A stretch of 64,000 bases of DNA from Pelagibacteraceae bacterium (GTDB lineage Bacteria; Pseudomonadota; Alphaproteobacteria; HIMB59; GCA-002718135): the NCBI GenBank assembly GCA_002718135.1, contig PBDN01000003.1:20304-84303 (forward strand), written 5' to 3'. Both the position numbers and the translations under genes were made by a program. Below, one piece after another: positions 1-10,067 of the stretch (position 1 is the stretch's first letter; every line of letters begins with the position of its first letter). Below the pieces are notes generated by a model, which was not told the origin of the DNA, did not search any database, and saw nothing but the letters and a program-made list of their open reading frames with translations.

Positions 1-247
1 TTTGTGATTTATAAGTATTTACTTTTATAATTATTTTTCCAGATTTAGTTAAATACTTATGTTTTTTATTTAATAGTTTTTGTTTTATATCATGGTTTAG
101 AGAATTGCTATTTGCAATATCAAAATGAAGACTGATAGCAGTAGAATTTTTATTAATATTTTGTCCTCCAGGACCTGACGATTTTATAGATTTATATTTT
201 AGCTCTTTCTTTTTAATTACAAAATTTTTATTGATTTTTAATATCAT
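1..247 (-). CDS. arfB: ArfB-like peptidyl-tRNA hydrolase (partial)
   Basis: Reading the minus strand from an ATG at 245-247 gives an 82-residue open frame that runs off the left edge. It contains SSGPGGQNINK followed by STAISLHFDI, the class-I release-factor GGQ signature in the form used by ArfB/YaeJ. This family enters stalled ribosomes and hydrolyses peptidyl-tRNA; GGQ is the catalytic loop. The start overlaps the end of maf by 20 bases in another frame, which suggests translational coupling. The C-terminal basic tail, which would separate ArfB from a truncated RF2-like protein, is outside the window. The family call is firm and the exact name is likely. Confidence 0.85.
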   Translation of the reverse strand, partial: MILKINKNFVIKKKELKYKSIKSSGPGGQNINKNSTAISLHFDIANSNSLNHDIKQKLLNKKHKYLTKSGKIIIKVNTYKSQ

Positions 248-815
248 TAAGTATCAGACTGTAAATTTTATAGAATTTTGACAAGGGAAGTCCCATAACA
301 TTGTAATAACATCCGTCAATTTTTTTTATCCAAACTGAAAACCAGTCTTGTATTCCATAGCCACCTGCTTTATCCAATGTTGAGTAGTTATCAATATAGT
401 ATAATAATTCATTGCTCGGGATGTTTCGAACAGTTACCTTCGTAATTTGACTAAATGTTTCTTGAACACCTTTATTTTTGTGAATGATAGATACTCCAGT
501 TATAACATTATGAGTTTTACCCGAAAGGGATTTTAGCATTCTATAACTTTCATCTTTATTTCTTGGTTTTCCTAAAATTACTTTGTCAAGATAAACAATT
601 GTATCCGCTCCAATAATAATTTTATTCCTATTATTTTCTGAAACTTTTTCTGCTTTTTCTTGGCTTAAAAATTCAGCCAATTTTTTAGGGCTTATTTCAG
701 GGTTTATTTTTTCTAATATATTACTTGGAATTATTTCAAATTTTAGTCCAATCTTTTTAAGAATAGTCTCTCTTCTGGGTGATTTAGAAGCTAGAACTAC
801 TAGCGGTTTGGACAT
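228..815 (-). CDS. maf: Maf-like nucleotide pyrophosphatase
   Basis: This 195-residue protein has the usual length for Maf/YhdE house-cleaning NTP pyrophosphatases. It begins with the phosphate-binding motif ASKSPRRETILKKIG (about residues 9-23), then has the acidic motif IIGADTIV near residue 70 and GKTHNVITGV near residue 100. Maf enzymes hydrolyse non-canonical or modified NTPs such as dTTP, UTP or m7GTP to monophosphates in the cytoplasm; subfamily specificity cannot be read from these motifs alone. It sits 15 bases downstream of the PorU-like gene and overlaps arfB by 20 bases, so the three minus-strand genes probably form one transcript. Confidence 0.93.
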   Translation of the reverse strand: MSKPLVVLASKSPRRETILKKIGLKFEIIPSNILEKINPEISPKKLAEFLSQEKAEKVSENNRNKIIIGADTIVYLDKVILGKPRNKDESYRMLKSLSGKTHNVITGVSIIHKNKGVQETFSQITKVTVRNIPSNELLYYIDNYSTLDKAGGYGIQDWFSVWIKKIDGCYYNVMGLPLSKFYKIYSLILNDIKNQ

Positions 816-830
816 TAATAAATAACCTGT

Positions 831-3800
831 TTATTTTAAAACTGCACATCTCCCAATATGAGAGATTTTTTTGTTATTATTTTTTGCAATTATTTTATAC
901 ACATATACCCCATTGGACAACACTCTACCAAATTCATTCTTTCCATCCCATAAAATTGAATTAAAACCCTGAGTGAATGACCTACTTCTAATATGTTTTA
1001 TTTTTCTTCCCCCAATTGTGTAAATAAAAATTTCTACTTCTGCACTTAAGGAAAGTTCAAAAGTAAATTTCGTATTATCAATTATTGGATTAGGAAAATT
1101 AAATACATTATATATTTTTAGTTTATCATTTTTACTTATGTACAGATATATTTCATTTTGACTGGGGTTATTTGCATTATCCCATGCATAAATTTTAACG
1201 TTAATGTCTGATTCACCAAGGTTATCAAGCATTATTTCTCCTGTAGTGATACTATTTATATTATAATAAAATTGATCAGTAATATCTAATGATTCGCCTG
1301 TGCTAAGGTTTTCTAAAATAATCGAGTGTCCGAGTTCTTTAGTCAAGTTTATTCCTAACGGATCTGATATACTTAGAATTAAGTTCTCATTAATCCCTTT
1401 ATGATCACCATTTCTTAAAATTCTTCCAGTAGAAGTCTTAAACTCAATTATAGGGCCCAGATTATCTATTGAATTTTCCCCACCAATCAAAAATATATTG
1501 TTTATTTCGCTTAAGGCATCGGTCTCATTATCATACAAATAAACTAGGATTTTACCAGGAGAGCTTGAATAGGATATATCTTGTGGTATCCTTATTTGGA
1601 CTGACGACTGAGAGTTAGAAAAAGTGAAATTACCTCTAAACAAAGTTGGCCCAGGAAGAGTGTAAGTTATGCTTTGCTCGGTTGAGGCAATATTATAGGT
1701 TCTGGTAACATCTCTATTCGCATCTTTAAGTAAAATTATGCCGCTACCATTATTGACAATGAGATTTTGATAAAAATCAACAGATGCAATTTCTAGTGTT
1801 GATAATGTATCTTTATCAACGCTTATGGTTTCGAAGTAATTATGAGGTATTGATAGTCGCATTGCAGGGTCACCAAAAAGATGAAAGTATTCACTTTCGC
1901 TTGATCCATTTTTTATTGATTGTAAGATAACTCCTAGATTTTGTTGGGTAACTTGATTATCATTAAAAATTCTTTCAAATATTTCTTGCGTATATCTTTC
2001 ATTGCCGGTTACTGTTATTGGTCTGCAGGTTGATATAACAGCAGCCGCACCATCCATTGGATAGCGTATTAGCTGTTCGCCAAATGATTCTGCTAGAGGA
2101 TCATCAAAATGTCCAAATGAACAAGTACCTACTATCCAAAGCGGCATTTTAAAGTTTGTTTTTATGTTATCAATATCACCTCTATTCAAATATAATAATT
2201 TTTCTTGTGCGAGTTGAGAAGCAGAACCATGCCCAATATAGTTAATTATTGATGTCCCGTTTTTAAGCGATTGAAAAACGGCTTCAGTTGCATCAGGTTT
2301 AACTACTCCATACGCTGATGCATCACTTACTTCAGGGTATTCAAGCATATAAATTTTTTCTATGTCTATTTTTGATGGAATTATTGATGCTATGGTTTCA
2401 GAATTCAAGGTGTGACTTTTTCCTGTAGCAATGCCACCGTGATTGGGTTCAGGTCTCGCTGCATCATCTGCTACTAAAGTTATTTTTTGTTTCCAAGAAC
2501 CATAATTTGGGTTTGACTCAATGAATAAAATCTTTTCAGCAAAATTTTCTACTTCATTAGAATTTTTTGCAGGAAACCGGCCAGTACTAAATTCTGGCAT
2601 GGTTCCGTATATTGTTGATAATCGGTCATCTGATGGATAGCTAATATATGATTGGACTTGCACTGTGGGAACTATGATGCTTGATTCGCCATTAATATTA
2701 CGATAATCATATCCAGAATCACCAAGCAGTAATAGATGAATAGGTTTTGGATTCATCCAATGTTCTTGAGTCCATTGGAGAAATGATCTTATTGCCATAG
2801 GATCTTCATTTCCTGCCGAAAATTCTTTATATATATTTTCAAGTGATGCGTAGATTGATGGACTTCTAAGATCAAGTATTGGCTTTGCAGCTTCATAAAA
2901 AACTTCTGGACCAATAATAATATAATTGGCAGCCAGATTTTCATTTCTTAAAGAATTAAAATTTATTCCAGGTTCATAATTTATTTCATCAATATTCAGT
3001 ATTTCTGAACGGTCAACCACGATGAATCTTCCTGTATTTTCACCTTCAAGTACCACTTCTAATTTTTGATTATCTATAATTTCTATCGTTTTAGGTTGAT
3101 TGGGGTAAGTAATGTCCAGTGCTAAAACATTGCTTGGAAGATTGGAGTGAAAATTAAATCTTACATTTGTGTTTTTTATTGGCGAAAAAAATTCTATACC
3201 ATCAGAGTTAAAGATGAGCTCTCTACCATACTTAATCGTCAAATAGTCAAGGTATGGTGATGAATTATTATCGCTACTAGTATTATTAATGAAAAATGTG
3301 TTTTCAAGTCTATTTAAATCTTGGCCTAGTAATGAAGCAGAAATAGTTCTAGTACCATTTCCTGACCATGAGGCAGTATTTCCAATTTTATTTGAACTTG
3401 GTTCATTGAGATATACTTCAATGTTATGGAAGGTATTTAATGAACCGCTTGTTGAGTGACCTTTTATTTTTAATTCAATGGTTCCATCGACATTTTCTTT
3501 AGCATTTGGAGTATTTGTTGATATAGGCTGAGAACTTCCAAAGGTAATAGGCGAGCCATACCAATTGAGCCCGGATAATTCTAAATTAACAATATCATTT
3601 TCATAGTGATTATATGAGATTCCATAATCAAGAGTTAAAAATACTTCATCAGGTGCGTTTGATTGTGCAATTCTTTTCCCCCTAATTGAACTATCATCTG
3701 GAAATAATATCCAGCATTTATTATGGTTGAAATAAAGATTTTGATTCCAATCCACATTGTCCCCATTTACATCAAACCCAGATTGACTTCTTCCATAAAA

Positions 3801-4559
3801 TATTATCCTATCATTTTCTTCAAAAAGACCATCAGTTTCCCCTTCAAATATTATTGGTACCTCAATCATATTTTCAGATAAACTAAGGTTGGTTTCTTGG
3901 CTTTTAGACCTTCCAAGCTCCGGCGTCATAAATAGCATTACAGATCTTGGATCGTAGTCATCAATATTATCAATATTGTTTTTTAGTAATTCGTAACTAA
4001 TTGAGTATAAATCATCTTTGTAAACCAAAAAGTTCAACCAAATACCTGCTGGCAATGCTTCAGTTCTTTTAGATTTCCTATCTTCTTTTAAAACCCAATT
4101 TTTTGCTTGATTCCAATTAATAATTTTATTGGACAAAATTTTTGATTCATTTTTATCAGCAGGGCGGTATGAATTCTCACCCTTTGAAAAAATTATGCTA
4201 ATTCGAATTTTATTTAAATATGAATTAGCACTTGTTTTAGGAAATACTTTTAATGTTGCTGTATTTAAATTTTTTAGTATCTGAATATTTGCCCATTCAA
4301 GGATATTCAAATTAGTATTATCTGACCGGAAAGGGATTTGAGACTCTTCACTTAGAATAATTTCAGCTTTAGGCATTATTCCATTTGGCAGACCGACAAA
4401 AATACTTTTTGGAAATAGATCTGCTGCTGTAGTTACAGAAATATCCAGTTCAATAAGCAACCTTTTTTCAGTGCTTGATATTATTTTAATATCTGTCTTG
4501 CCATATAAGGTAATGAAAAAAATAAATCCTACTAATGGGTATTTAATTTTGTGGTGCAA
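831..4559 (-). CDS. porU: PorU-like type IX secretion C25 sortase
   Basis: This is a 1242-residue exported protein with a hydrophobic N-terminal signal segment (about residues 8-20). The central half is a peptidase C25 (gingipain-type) domain. The catalytic histidine is His777 in NYIGHGSAS and the nucleophile is Cys813 in IVGTCSFGHFDDP, spaced as expected. An Ig/FlgD-like segment and a C-terminal beta-sandwich sorting domain follow (from about residue 1150: FNFPNPI, then NGVYVYKI near the end). Length, order and the N-terminal beta-rich region fit PorU, the T9SS sortase that removes sorting domains and attaches cargo at the cell surface. A generic T9SS-exported C25 protease is the alternative. 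It is divergent from aconitase. Confidence 0.8.
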   Translation of the reverse strand: MHHKIKYPLVGFIFFITLYGKTDIKIISSTEKRLLIELDISVTTAADLFPKSIFVGLPNGIMPKAEIILSEESQIPFRSDNTNLNILEWANIQILKNLNTATLKVFPKTSANSYLNKIRISIIFSKGENSYRPADKNESKILSNKIINWNQAKNWVLKEDRKSKRTEALPAGIWLNFLVYKDDLYSISYELLKNNIDNIDDYDPRSVMLFMTPELGRSKSQETNLSLSENMIEVPIIFEGETDGLFEENDRIIFYGRSQSGFDVNGDNVDWNQNLYFNHNKCWILFPDDSSIRGKRIAQSNAPDEVFLTLDYGISYNHYENDIVNLELSGLNWYGSPITFGSSQPISTNTPNAKENVDGTIELKIKGHSTSGSLNTFHNIEVYLNEPSSNKIGNTASWSGNGTRTISASLLGQDLNRLENTFFINNTSSDNNSSPYLDYLTIKYGRELIFNSDGIEFFSPIKNTNVRFNFHSNLPSNVLALDITYPNQPKTIEIIDNQKLEVVLEGENTGRFIVVDRSEILNIDEINYEPGINFNSLRNENLAANYIIIGPEVFYEAAKPILDLRSPSIYASLENIYKEFSAGNEDPMAIRSFLQWTQEHWMNPKPIHLLLLGDSGYDYRNINGESSIIVPTVQVQSYISYPSDDRLSTIYGTMPEFSTGRFPAKNSNEVENFAEKILFIESNPNYGSWKQKITLVADDAARPEPNHGGIATGKSHTLNSETIASIIPSKIDIEKIYMLEYPEVSDASAYGVVKPDATEAVFQSLKNGTSIINYIGHGSASQLAQEKLLYLNRGDIDNIKTNFKMPLWIVGTCSFGHFDDPLAESFGEQLIRYPMDGAAAVISTCRPITVTGNERYTQEIFERIFNDNQVTQQNLGVILQSIKNGSSESEYFHLFGDPAMRLSIPHNYFETISVDKDTLSTLEIASVDFYQNLIVNNGSGIILLKDANRDVTRTYNIASTEQSITYTLPGPTLFRGNFTFSNSQSSVQIRIPQDISYSSSPGKILVYLYDNETDALSEINNIFLIGGENSIDNLGPIIEFKTSTGRILRNGDHKGINENLILSISDPLGINLTKELGHSIILENLSTGESLDITDQFYYNINSITTGEIMLDNLGESDINVKIYAWDNANNPSQNEIYLYISKNDKLKIYNVFNFPNPIIDNTKFTFELSLSAEVEIFIYTIGGRKIKHIRSRSFTQGFNSILWDGKNEFGRVLSNGVYVYKIIAKNNNKKISHIGRCAVLK

Positions 4560-4633
4560 GATTTTATCTAATGCTTAGTTAACTAATTTTATTATAAAGT
4601 AAAAAAAAGATTAATTTCATCTTAAGAATATTC

Positions 4634-4649
4634 AATGATTTTAATCATT
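4634..4649. promoter_or_regulatory. Palindrome between divergent porU and acnA
   Basis: The 124-base gap between the divergent PorU-like and aconitase genes contains a perfect 7-base inverted repeat, AATGATT-TT-AATCATT. It lies 34 bases before the aconitase start and 75 bases from the PorU start. It could be an operator serving one or both promoters. No second copy was noticed in the window, and such AT-rich palindromes also arise by chance. Confidence 0.3.
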
Positions 4650-4683
4650 TTATGTTCCAAACAACCAACAAAAGATAACGGAT

Positions 4684-6951
4684 ATGTTTGATTTAGAGAT
4701 AATAAAAAATTTATATAATGACTTTGAGGCTAAAACCAAAGCTACTAGAGATGCGTTGAAAAGGCCTCTCACATTTACCGAAAAGGTGCTCTTTAATCAT
4801 ATCGATATTGATGAAAGTCTTATGCTATCTGAACTTGGACGTGGGTCTTCATATGTTAACTTTAATCCAGATCGTGTAGCAATGCAGGATGCAACAGCTC
4901 AGATGGCATTGCTGCAATTTATTATGGCAGGTAAAGAAAAAGTTGCTGTTCCAACAACTGTACATTGTGATCATCTTATTCAGGCCAAATTAGGTGCCGA
5001 AGAAGATCTCTTAAATGCCAAAGAATCTAATTCTGAGGTATACGATTTTCTTGAATCTGTTTCAAAAAAATATGGTATTGGTTTCTGGGAACCTGGTGCT
5101 GGTATCATTCATCAAGTTGTTTTGGAAAATTATGCTTTTCCTGGTGGAATGATGGTTGGCACGGATAGTCATACTGTAAATGCTGGTGGTCTCGGCATGG
5201 TTGCCATAGGAGTTGGAGGTGCAGATGCTGTTGATGTAATGGTTGGAATGCCATGGGAGTTAAAATTTCCAAAGCTCATTGGTGTTTGTCTAAAAGGTGA
5301 GCTTGGTGGATGGGCTTCAGCAAAGGATGTTATATTGAAGGTAGCAGGTATATTGACAGTAAAAGGTGGTACCGGACATATACTAGAATATTTTGGTTCC
5401 GGTGCGGAAAAATTATCCTGCACTGGAAAAGGAACCATATGCAACATGGGTGCAGAGATAGGTGCTACAACATCAATTTTTTCTTACGATCAAAGTATGT
5501 CAAATTATCTTAAATCGACTGATAGGTATGAGCTTGCAGATCTTGCAGATCAAAATGCTGAGTTTTTATGTGGAGATATTGAAGTATATAAAGACCCTGA
5601 AGAATATTTTGATGAGGTTATAACTATAGATTTAGATACACTAGAGCCCCATATTAACGGTCCATTTACTCCAGACTTAGCTACACCAATCTCTGAATTT
5701 GCAGATATAGCTAAAAAAAATGATTGGCCGTTAAAGCTAGATGTTGGACTGATAGGATCATGCACGAATTCCTCGTATGAAGATATTACAAGAGCAGCGT
5801 CAATTGCCAAGCAGGCTAAAGAAAAGAAATTAAAGATCAAATCTGAATTTACAGTAACTCCTGGTTCCGAACAGGTACGTTACACTGTAGATAGAGACGG
5901 CTACCTTGATATTTTTAAAGATATTGGGGGAATGGTATTGGCCAATGCATGCGGTCCTTGTATAGGTCAATGGGCTAGGCATGGAGCAGAAAAGCAAGAG
6001 AAAAATTCGATAATAACCTCATTCAATCGAAATTTTGCAAAACGAGCTGATGGCAATCCAAATACACATGGTTTTGTTGCATCCCCTGAAATAGTCACGG
6101 CAATGGCAATTGCTGGAGATCTGCGTTTTAATCCATTAAAGGACACCCTGGTTAATGAAGATGGTTATAATGTAATGCTTAAGGAACCATCAGGAGTAGA
6201 ATCTCCACCAAGAGGTTTTTCGGTAGAAAATAATGGTTTTATTGATCCTGAGAAATTTTCTGGCAAAGAAGTTAAAATAAATATTGATTCTAATTCAAAG
6301 CGCCTTCAATTGCTTGAGCCTTTTAAAGCATGGGATGGTAAAAATATTAAAAATCTAAAGCTATTAATAAAGGCAAAGGGTAAATGTACTACTGATCATA
6401 TTTCGATGGCTGGACCATGGCTTTTCTATAGAGGGCATTTAGATAACATATCCAATAACTTATTAATTGGAGCTATCAATTACTTTAATGATAAATCAAA
6501 TCATATAAAAAATCAAATTGATGGTTCGTATGGGCAAGTGCCTGATGTTCAAAGAATATATAAATCGAAAAATATACCTACCATTGTTGTTGGGGATGAA
6601 AACTATGGTGAGGGCTCTTCCAGAGAGCATGCGGCAATGGAGCCAAGGCACCTTGGAGTGAGGGTGATTCTGGTTAAATCTTTTGCTAGAATTCATGAAA
6701 CAAACCTAAAAAAACAAGGTATGCTAGCACTTACATTTAAAAATAAAGAGGACTATAATAAAATCTTTGAAGATGATACTTTTAATTTAATTAATTTAGA
6801 TGAATTTAGCGTAGGGAAGCCCTTAAAAATAAAAATTACACACTCTGATGGTTCAAGTGATATTATAAGTTGCAACCATACATATAATATTTCTCAGATA
6901 GAATGGTTTCGGGCTGGATCAGCATTGAATCTAATTAGATCAAAAACGTAA
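4684..6951 (+). CDS. acnA: Aconitate hydratase
   Basis: This 755-residue aconitase of the mitochondrial-like clade interconverts citrate and isocitrate in the TCA cycle. The three cysteines that hold the catalytic 4Fe-4S cluster are visible: Cys360 in [10 protein letters not shown] and Cys423 and Cys426 in [10 protein letters not shown]. The C-terminal swivel domain contains [14 protein letters not shown] and [11 protein letters not shown], both active-site motifs. The length fits the single-chain enzyme with no truncation. The start ATG follows a weak purine stretch. It heads a plus-strand run and is followed by serA after 21 bases. Confidence 0.96.
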   Translation: MFDLEIIKNLYNDFEAKTKATRDALKRPLTFTEKVLFNHIDIDESLMLSELGRGSSYVNFNPDRVAMQDATAQMALLQFIMAGKEKVAVPTTVHCDHLIQAKLGAEEDLLNAKESNSEVYDFLESVSKKYGIGFWEPGAGIIHQVVLENYAFPGGMMVGTDSHTVNAGGLGMVAIGVGGADAVDVMVGMPWELKFPKLIGVCLKGELGGWASAKDVILKVAGILTVKGGTGHILEYFGSGAEKLSCTGKGTICNMGAEIGATTSIFSYDQSMSNYLKSTDRYELADLADQNAEFLCGDIEVYKDPEEYFDEVITIDLDTLEPHINGPFTPDLATPISEFADIAKKNDWPLKLDVGLIGSCTNSSYEDITRAASIAKQAKEKKLKIKSEFTVTPGSEQVRYTVDRDGYLDIFKDIGGMVLANACGPCIGQWARHGAEKQEKNSIITSFNRNFAKRADGNPNTHGFVASPEIVTAMAIAGDLRFNPLKDTLVNEDGYNVMLKEPSGVESPPRGFSVENNGFIDPEKFSGKEVKINIDSNSKRLQLLEPFKAWDGKNIKNLKLLIKAKGKCTTDHISMAGPWLFYRGHLDNISNNLLIGAINYFNDKSNHIKNQIDGSYGQVPDVQRIYKSKNIPTIVVGDENYGEGSSREHAAMEPRHLGVRVILVKSFARIHETNLKKQGMLALTFKNKEDYNKIFEDDTFNLINLDEFSVGKPLKIKITHSDGSSDIISCNHTYNISQIEWFRAGSALNLIRSKT

Positions 6952-6972
6952 TATTTAACTTAAGAAGACCAA

Positions 6973-8550
6973 ATGAAAGTAATTATCTCCGATCCAATAT
7001 CTGAAGATGGATTAAGAATTTTTAAGGATAATAATATTGAAATTGTCAATACAAATGGGAAGAATATTGATGAAAGCTTAAGTGATATCAAAACAGCTGA
7101 CGGGTGGATAATTAGAAGTGGAACCACTTTAGATTCAAAGATAATTGATAAAGCTGATAATCTGACTGTAATAGGTCGTGCAGGGGTTGGGATAGATAAT
7201 ATAGATATCTCAGCAGCAACCAGAAGAGGTATTGTAGTGATGAATACGCCAGATGCAAATACCATAAGCGCTGCTGAGCATACAATGGCACTAATTTTAG
7301 CATTATCAAGAAATGTTAGTACAGGCCATAATGGATTGTCAAAAGGCGAATGGAACCGTCATTCACTAATAGGTTCTGAGTTACATGGTAAAATAATTGG
7401 TGTAGTTGGGCTTGGCAAAATTGGTAGAGAGGTAATAAAGCGATGTAGGGCATTCAATATGCAAGTTTTAGGTTATGATCCATTTATTCCAGAAGATATT
7501 TTTCGTGAAGACGAATTGAAAATATGTAATTTAGAATATTTAATAAAAAAATCAGATTACATCACATTGCATATTCCTCTGACGAATGATACCAATAATC
7601 TCTTTGATTATGAAAATCTTATAAAAATGAAAAAAGAAGCAAGGATAATAAATGTTGCTAGAGGTGGAATCATTAATGAAGCTGATTTATCAAAAGTACT
7701 CAAGGAAAAAAAAATAACTGGTGCCGCTTTAGATGTTTTTGAATCTGAACCTTTAGATAGTGATAGTCCTTTATTATCTTCTCCAAATATTATATTGACA
7801 CCGCATTTGGGTGCTTCAACTAAAGAAGCAAAAAAAGGAGTAAGTATATCAATATGTAATCAGGTTAAAAACTTCTTAATTAACGAAGAACTGGATAATG
7901 CAATTAATATGCCATTTAAGAATTTTGCACATCTAAAAGAAATGGCTCCATTTTTGCAGCTATCTGAGCTACTTGGTGATATCCATAGTCAAGTTTCTGA
8001 TGGCCCGATTAAAAAGATTGATATAAACTGTTACGGCAGTATCAAGGATACAAAACCTATAGGACTCTCATTCTTGAGAAGTTTGCTTCAAAACAGGGTT
8101 CCCGAAAGGGTAAACTATATTAATGCAGATGCTCTTTCAAAAGAGTTAGGAATGGAGGTTTCTATTAATTTTTCCACATCGGATTCAAATTATTCAAATT
8201 TAATATCAGCTACAGTTCTTTCTGATAAAAAGGTTCAATTAGATGGTAGTGTTTTTGACGATAATTTACCTAGGTTGGTCAATATTTTTGGTTATAAAAT
8301 GGAAGTAAATCTCAGTGGTACTTTATTATTTGTTCAAAATGATGATGTTCCTGGTGTGATAGGAAAAGTTGGGACTCTATTAGGTGATAACAAAATAAAT
8401 ATTGCAGCATATTTATTAAGTAGAGAGAAAAATAGAAATTTAGCGTTTGCAGTAATTAGACTAGATGACACTGTTGAACCTAATATCATTGATATGTTAA
8501 ACAGTATTAAAGAATTAAAATTCGTGCGTCAAATAAATCTAAAACATTAG
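6973..8550 (+). CDS. serA: D-3-phosphoglycerate dehydrogenase
   Basis: This 525-residue protein has the long SerA architecture: a split substrate-binding domain around a Rossmann NAD domain (VVGLGKIGREV near residue 144), an intervening ASB-like domain and a C-terminal ACT domain (from about residue 450, VQNDDVPGVIGKVG). The catalytic residues of the D-2-hydroxyacid dehydrogenase family are present: Arg230 in VARGG and His278 in HLGAST. It oxidises 3-phosphoglycerate to 3-phosphohydroxypyruvate, the first step of serine synthesis. The ACT domain suggests serine feedback. The start ATG has an AAGAAG ribosome-binding site 6 bases upstream. Confidence 0.95.
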   Translation: MKVIISDPISEDGLRIFKDNNIEIVNTNGKNIDESLSDIKTADGWIIRSGTTLDSKIIDKADNLTVIGRAGVGIDNIDISAATRRGIVVMNTPDANTISAAEHTMALILALSRNVSTGHNGLSKGEWNRHSLIGSELHGKIIGVVGLGKIGREVIKRCRAFNMQVLGYDPFIPEDIFREDELKICNLEYLIKKSDYITLHIPLTNDTNNLFDYENLIKMKKEARIINVARGGIINEADLSKVLKEKKITGAALDVFESEPLDSDSPLLSSPNIILTPHLGASTKEAKKGVSISICNQVKNFLINEELDNAINMPFKNFAHLKEMAPFLQLSELLGDIHSQVSDGPIKKIDINCYGSIKDTKPIGLSFLRSLLQNRVPERVNYINADALSKELGMEVSINFSTSDSNYSNLISATVLSDKKVQLDGSVFDDNLPRLVNIFGYKMEVNLSGTLLFVQNDDVPGVIGKVGTLLGDNKINIAAYLLSREKNRNLAFAVIRLDDTVEPNIIDMLNSIKELKFVRQINLKH

Positions 8551-8634
8551 TAAAAATATTTTAAAAAAAATAAAGCTACATAATGCTAGATTTGTTTTGT
8601 AAAAAACTCAATAATAATCGATTAAGGATATTAG

Positions 8635-9039
8635 ATGAATAAATTATGGGATGATTTAAAGGATAATATGAAAGAGTGGGGCGCTTCCGCTGTTGAAAAA
8701 GCTGAAGAGATAAGTAGGGTCGCCGTGGCAAAAGGGGAGGAGTTCACCAAAATATCAAAAATTAAAATTGAGATTATGCAGCTTGAAAAAGAAATAACAA
8801 AGAATCATGAAAAACTTGGGAAATTAGTTCACCGTTATGCTCAAGATGATAATATGGTTAATTTTACGGGAAATACTGAATTTTTTGAGATAATTAAACA
8901 AATAGATGATAAAAAAATTCAAGTAGACTTAAAGAATAAAAATATAGAAGAAATAAAAAAAGTTTATGGCATTGAAGATGATGATATAGATTACCAAAAA
9001 AATTACCCTAGTAATTCCGGAAAAACAGAGGAAGAATAA
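8635..9039 (+). CDS. Conserved-type coiled-coil protein, unknown function
   Basis: This 134-residue soluble protein has no family I can name. Residues 1-40 are amphipathic and rich in Ala, Lys and Glu. Residues 45-115 show heptad-like spacing of Leu, Ile and Val with many Lys and Glu, suggesting a long coiled coil. The C-terminus is acidic and disordered. There is no signal peptide, no membrane segment and no cysteine. It lies between serA and the M23 peptidase in the same orientation, with gaps of about 85 bases on each side. The neighbouring envelope genes hint at a cell-envelope role, but that is inference only. Confidence 0.7.
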   Translation: MNKLWDDLKDNMKEWGASAVEKAEEISRVAVAKGEEFTKISKIKIEIMQLEKEITKNHEKLGKLVHRYAQDDNMVNFTGNTEFFEIIKQIDDKKIQVDLKNKNIEEIKKVYGIEDDDIDYQKNYPSNSGKTEEE

Positions 9040-9122
9040 CAATAAATAAAGCGGTTGTTTACTAACAAGTATTCTATGTAATATTCGCAAATTTTGTCTA
9101 ATAATTTCAACTAATAAATAAA

Positions 9123-10043
9123 ATGTTTCTCAAACGAAAATATATTTTACACGCTGAAAGTGATAGTGATATCAATCAATGGCATTTTAGCAATGCCAAA
9201 ATATTAGCATTGGTAACCATATCACTAGTTGTATTGAGTTCCTTCCTATTGGTAGGTGCTGATTATGTTAGTCAAATCCTTTATGATAAGAGGCTCAAAG
9301 AATTCAAGTCTAATTATGCTTCAGTAGTTAATAATATAGATGAAATACAATTGAGACTAAAAGAACTCGATCAACAAATTATACAAATTGAAGAAAAAGA
9401 TAGAGCAGTCCGTTCATATGCAGGTATGCCTGAGGTTGATAAGGATATTAGAAAATTAGGTATAGGTGGGGTCGCTATAAAGGAGCCAAGCATATTAAAC
9501 AATCTAGCTCCTGCTGTGAGTAAAGAAATCTCAGATCTGCATTTAGATATAGAAAAACTCTCGAGACAGGTTAATTTTGAATTAGCAAGTTATGAAAAAA
9601 TTTATGAACGAGTTAAGACTGATATAAATCGGATTCGACATATACCATCGATTAGACCTGTAGAGGGGGGGTTTCTAAATTCAAATTTTGGTTACAGGCA
9701 GGACCCAATCGATAATGTAAGGCGTTTTCATCAAGGACAGGATTTTGCAGTTCCAACAGGTACACCTATATTTGCTCCAGCCGATGGTATTGTGAAAAGA
9801 GCCTATTATATTGGTGGTTTTGGAAATCATATTAAACTTGAACATTCATCGGGGTACACTACAACTTTTTCGCATCTATCCAAGATTTTTGTAAGGCATG
9901 GACAGAAGATAAAAAGGGGTGATGTGATTGGTGAGACAGGAAATACAGGTAGATCTACAGCACCTCATTTGCATTATGAGGTTCATTACCATGGTACTCC
10001 TAAAGACCCTCTTGATTACTTTTTTTCTCAATCAGGTAACTGA
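9123..10043 (+). CDS. Membrane-anchored M23 (LytM) peptidase
   Basis: This 306-residue protein has a short cytoplasmic N-terminus, one transmembrane helix (about residues 27-49), a periplasmic coiled coil (about 60-175) and a C-terminal LytM/peptidase M23 domain. The zinc ligands are intact: His203 and Asp207 in HQGQD and His284 in HLHYE (with His282). This suggests an active glycyl/D-Ala endopeptidase rather than a degenerate EnvC-type activator. The membrane-anchored coiled-coil layout resembles MepM- or RipX-type cell-wall hydrolases used in growth or division. The tandem position before miaB and lapAB fits an envelope-maintenance run. Confidence 0.9.
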   Translation: MFLKRKYILHAESDSDINQWHFSNAKILALVTISLVVLSSFLLVGADYVSQILYDKRLKEFKSNYASVVNNIDEIQLRLKELDQQIIQIEEKDRAVRSYAGMPEVDKDIRKLGIGGVAIKEPSILNNLAPAVSKEISDLHLDIEKLSRQVNFELASYEKIYERVKTDINRIRHIPSIRPVEGGFLNSNFGYRQDPIDNVRRFHQGQDFAVPTGTPIFAPADGIVKRAYYIGGFGNHIKLEHSSGYTTTFSHLSKIFVRHGQKIKRGDVIGETGNTGRSTAPHLHYEVHYHGTPKDPLDYFFSQSGN

Positions 10044-10067
10044 ATAACTTACTAAAGAAAAAATTCA

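Noticed and set aside
5169..5840. Minus-strand open frames inside the aconitase gene.
   Set aside because: They have shadow composition, no ribosome-binding site, and the plus strand is a complete enzyme with all cluster cysteines.
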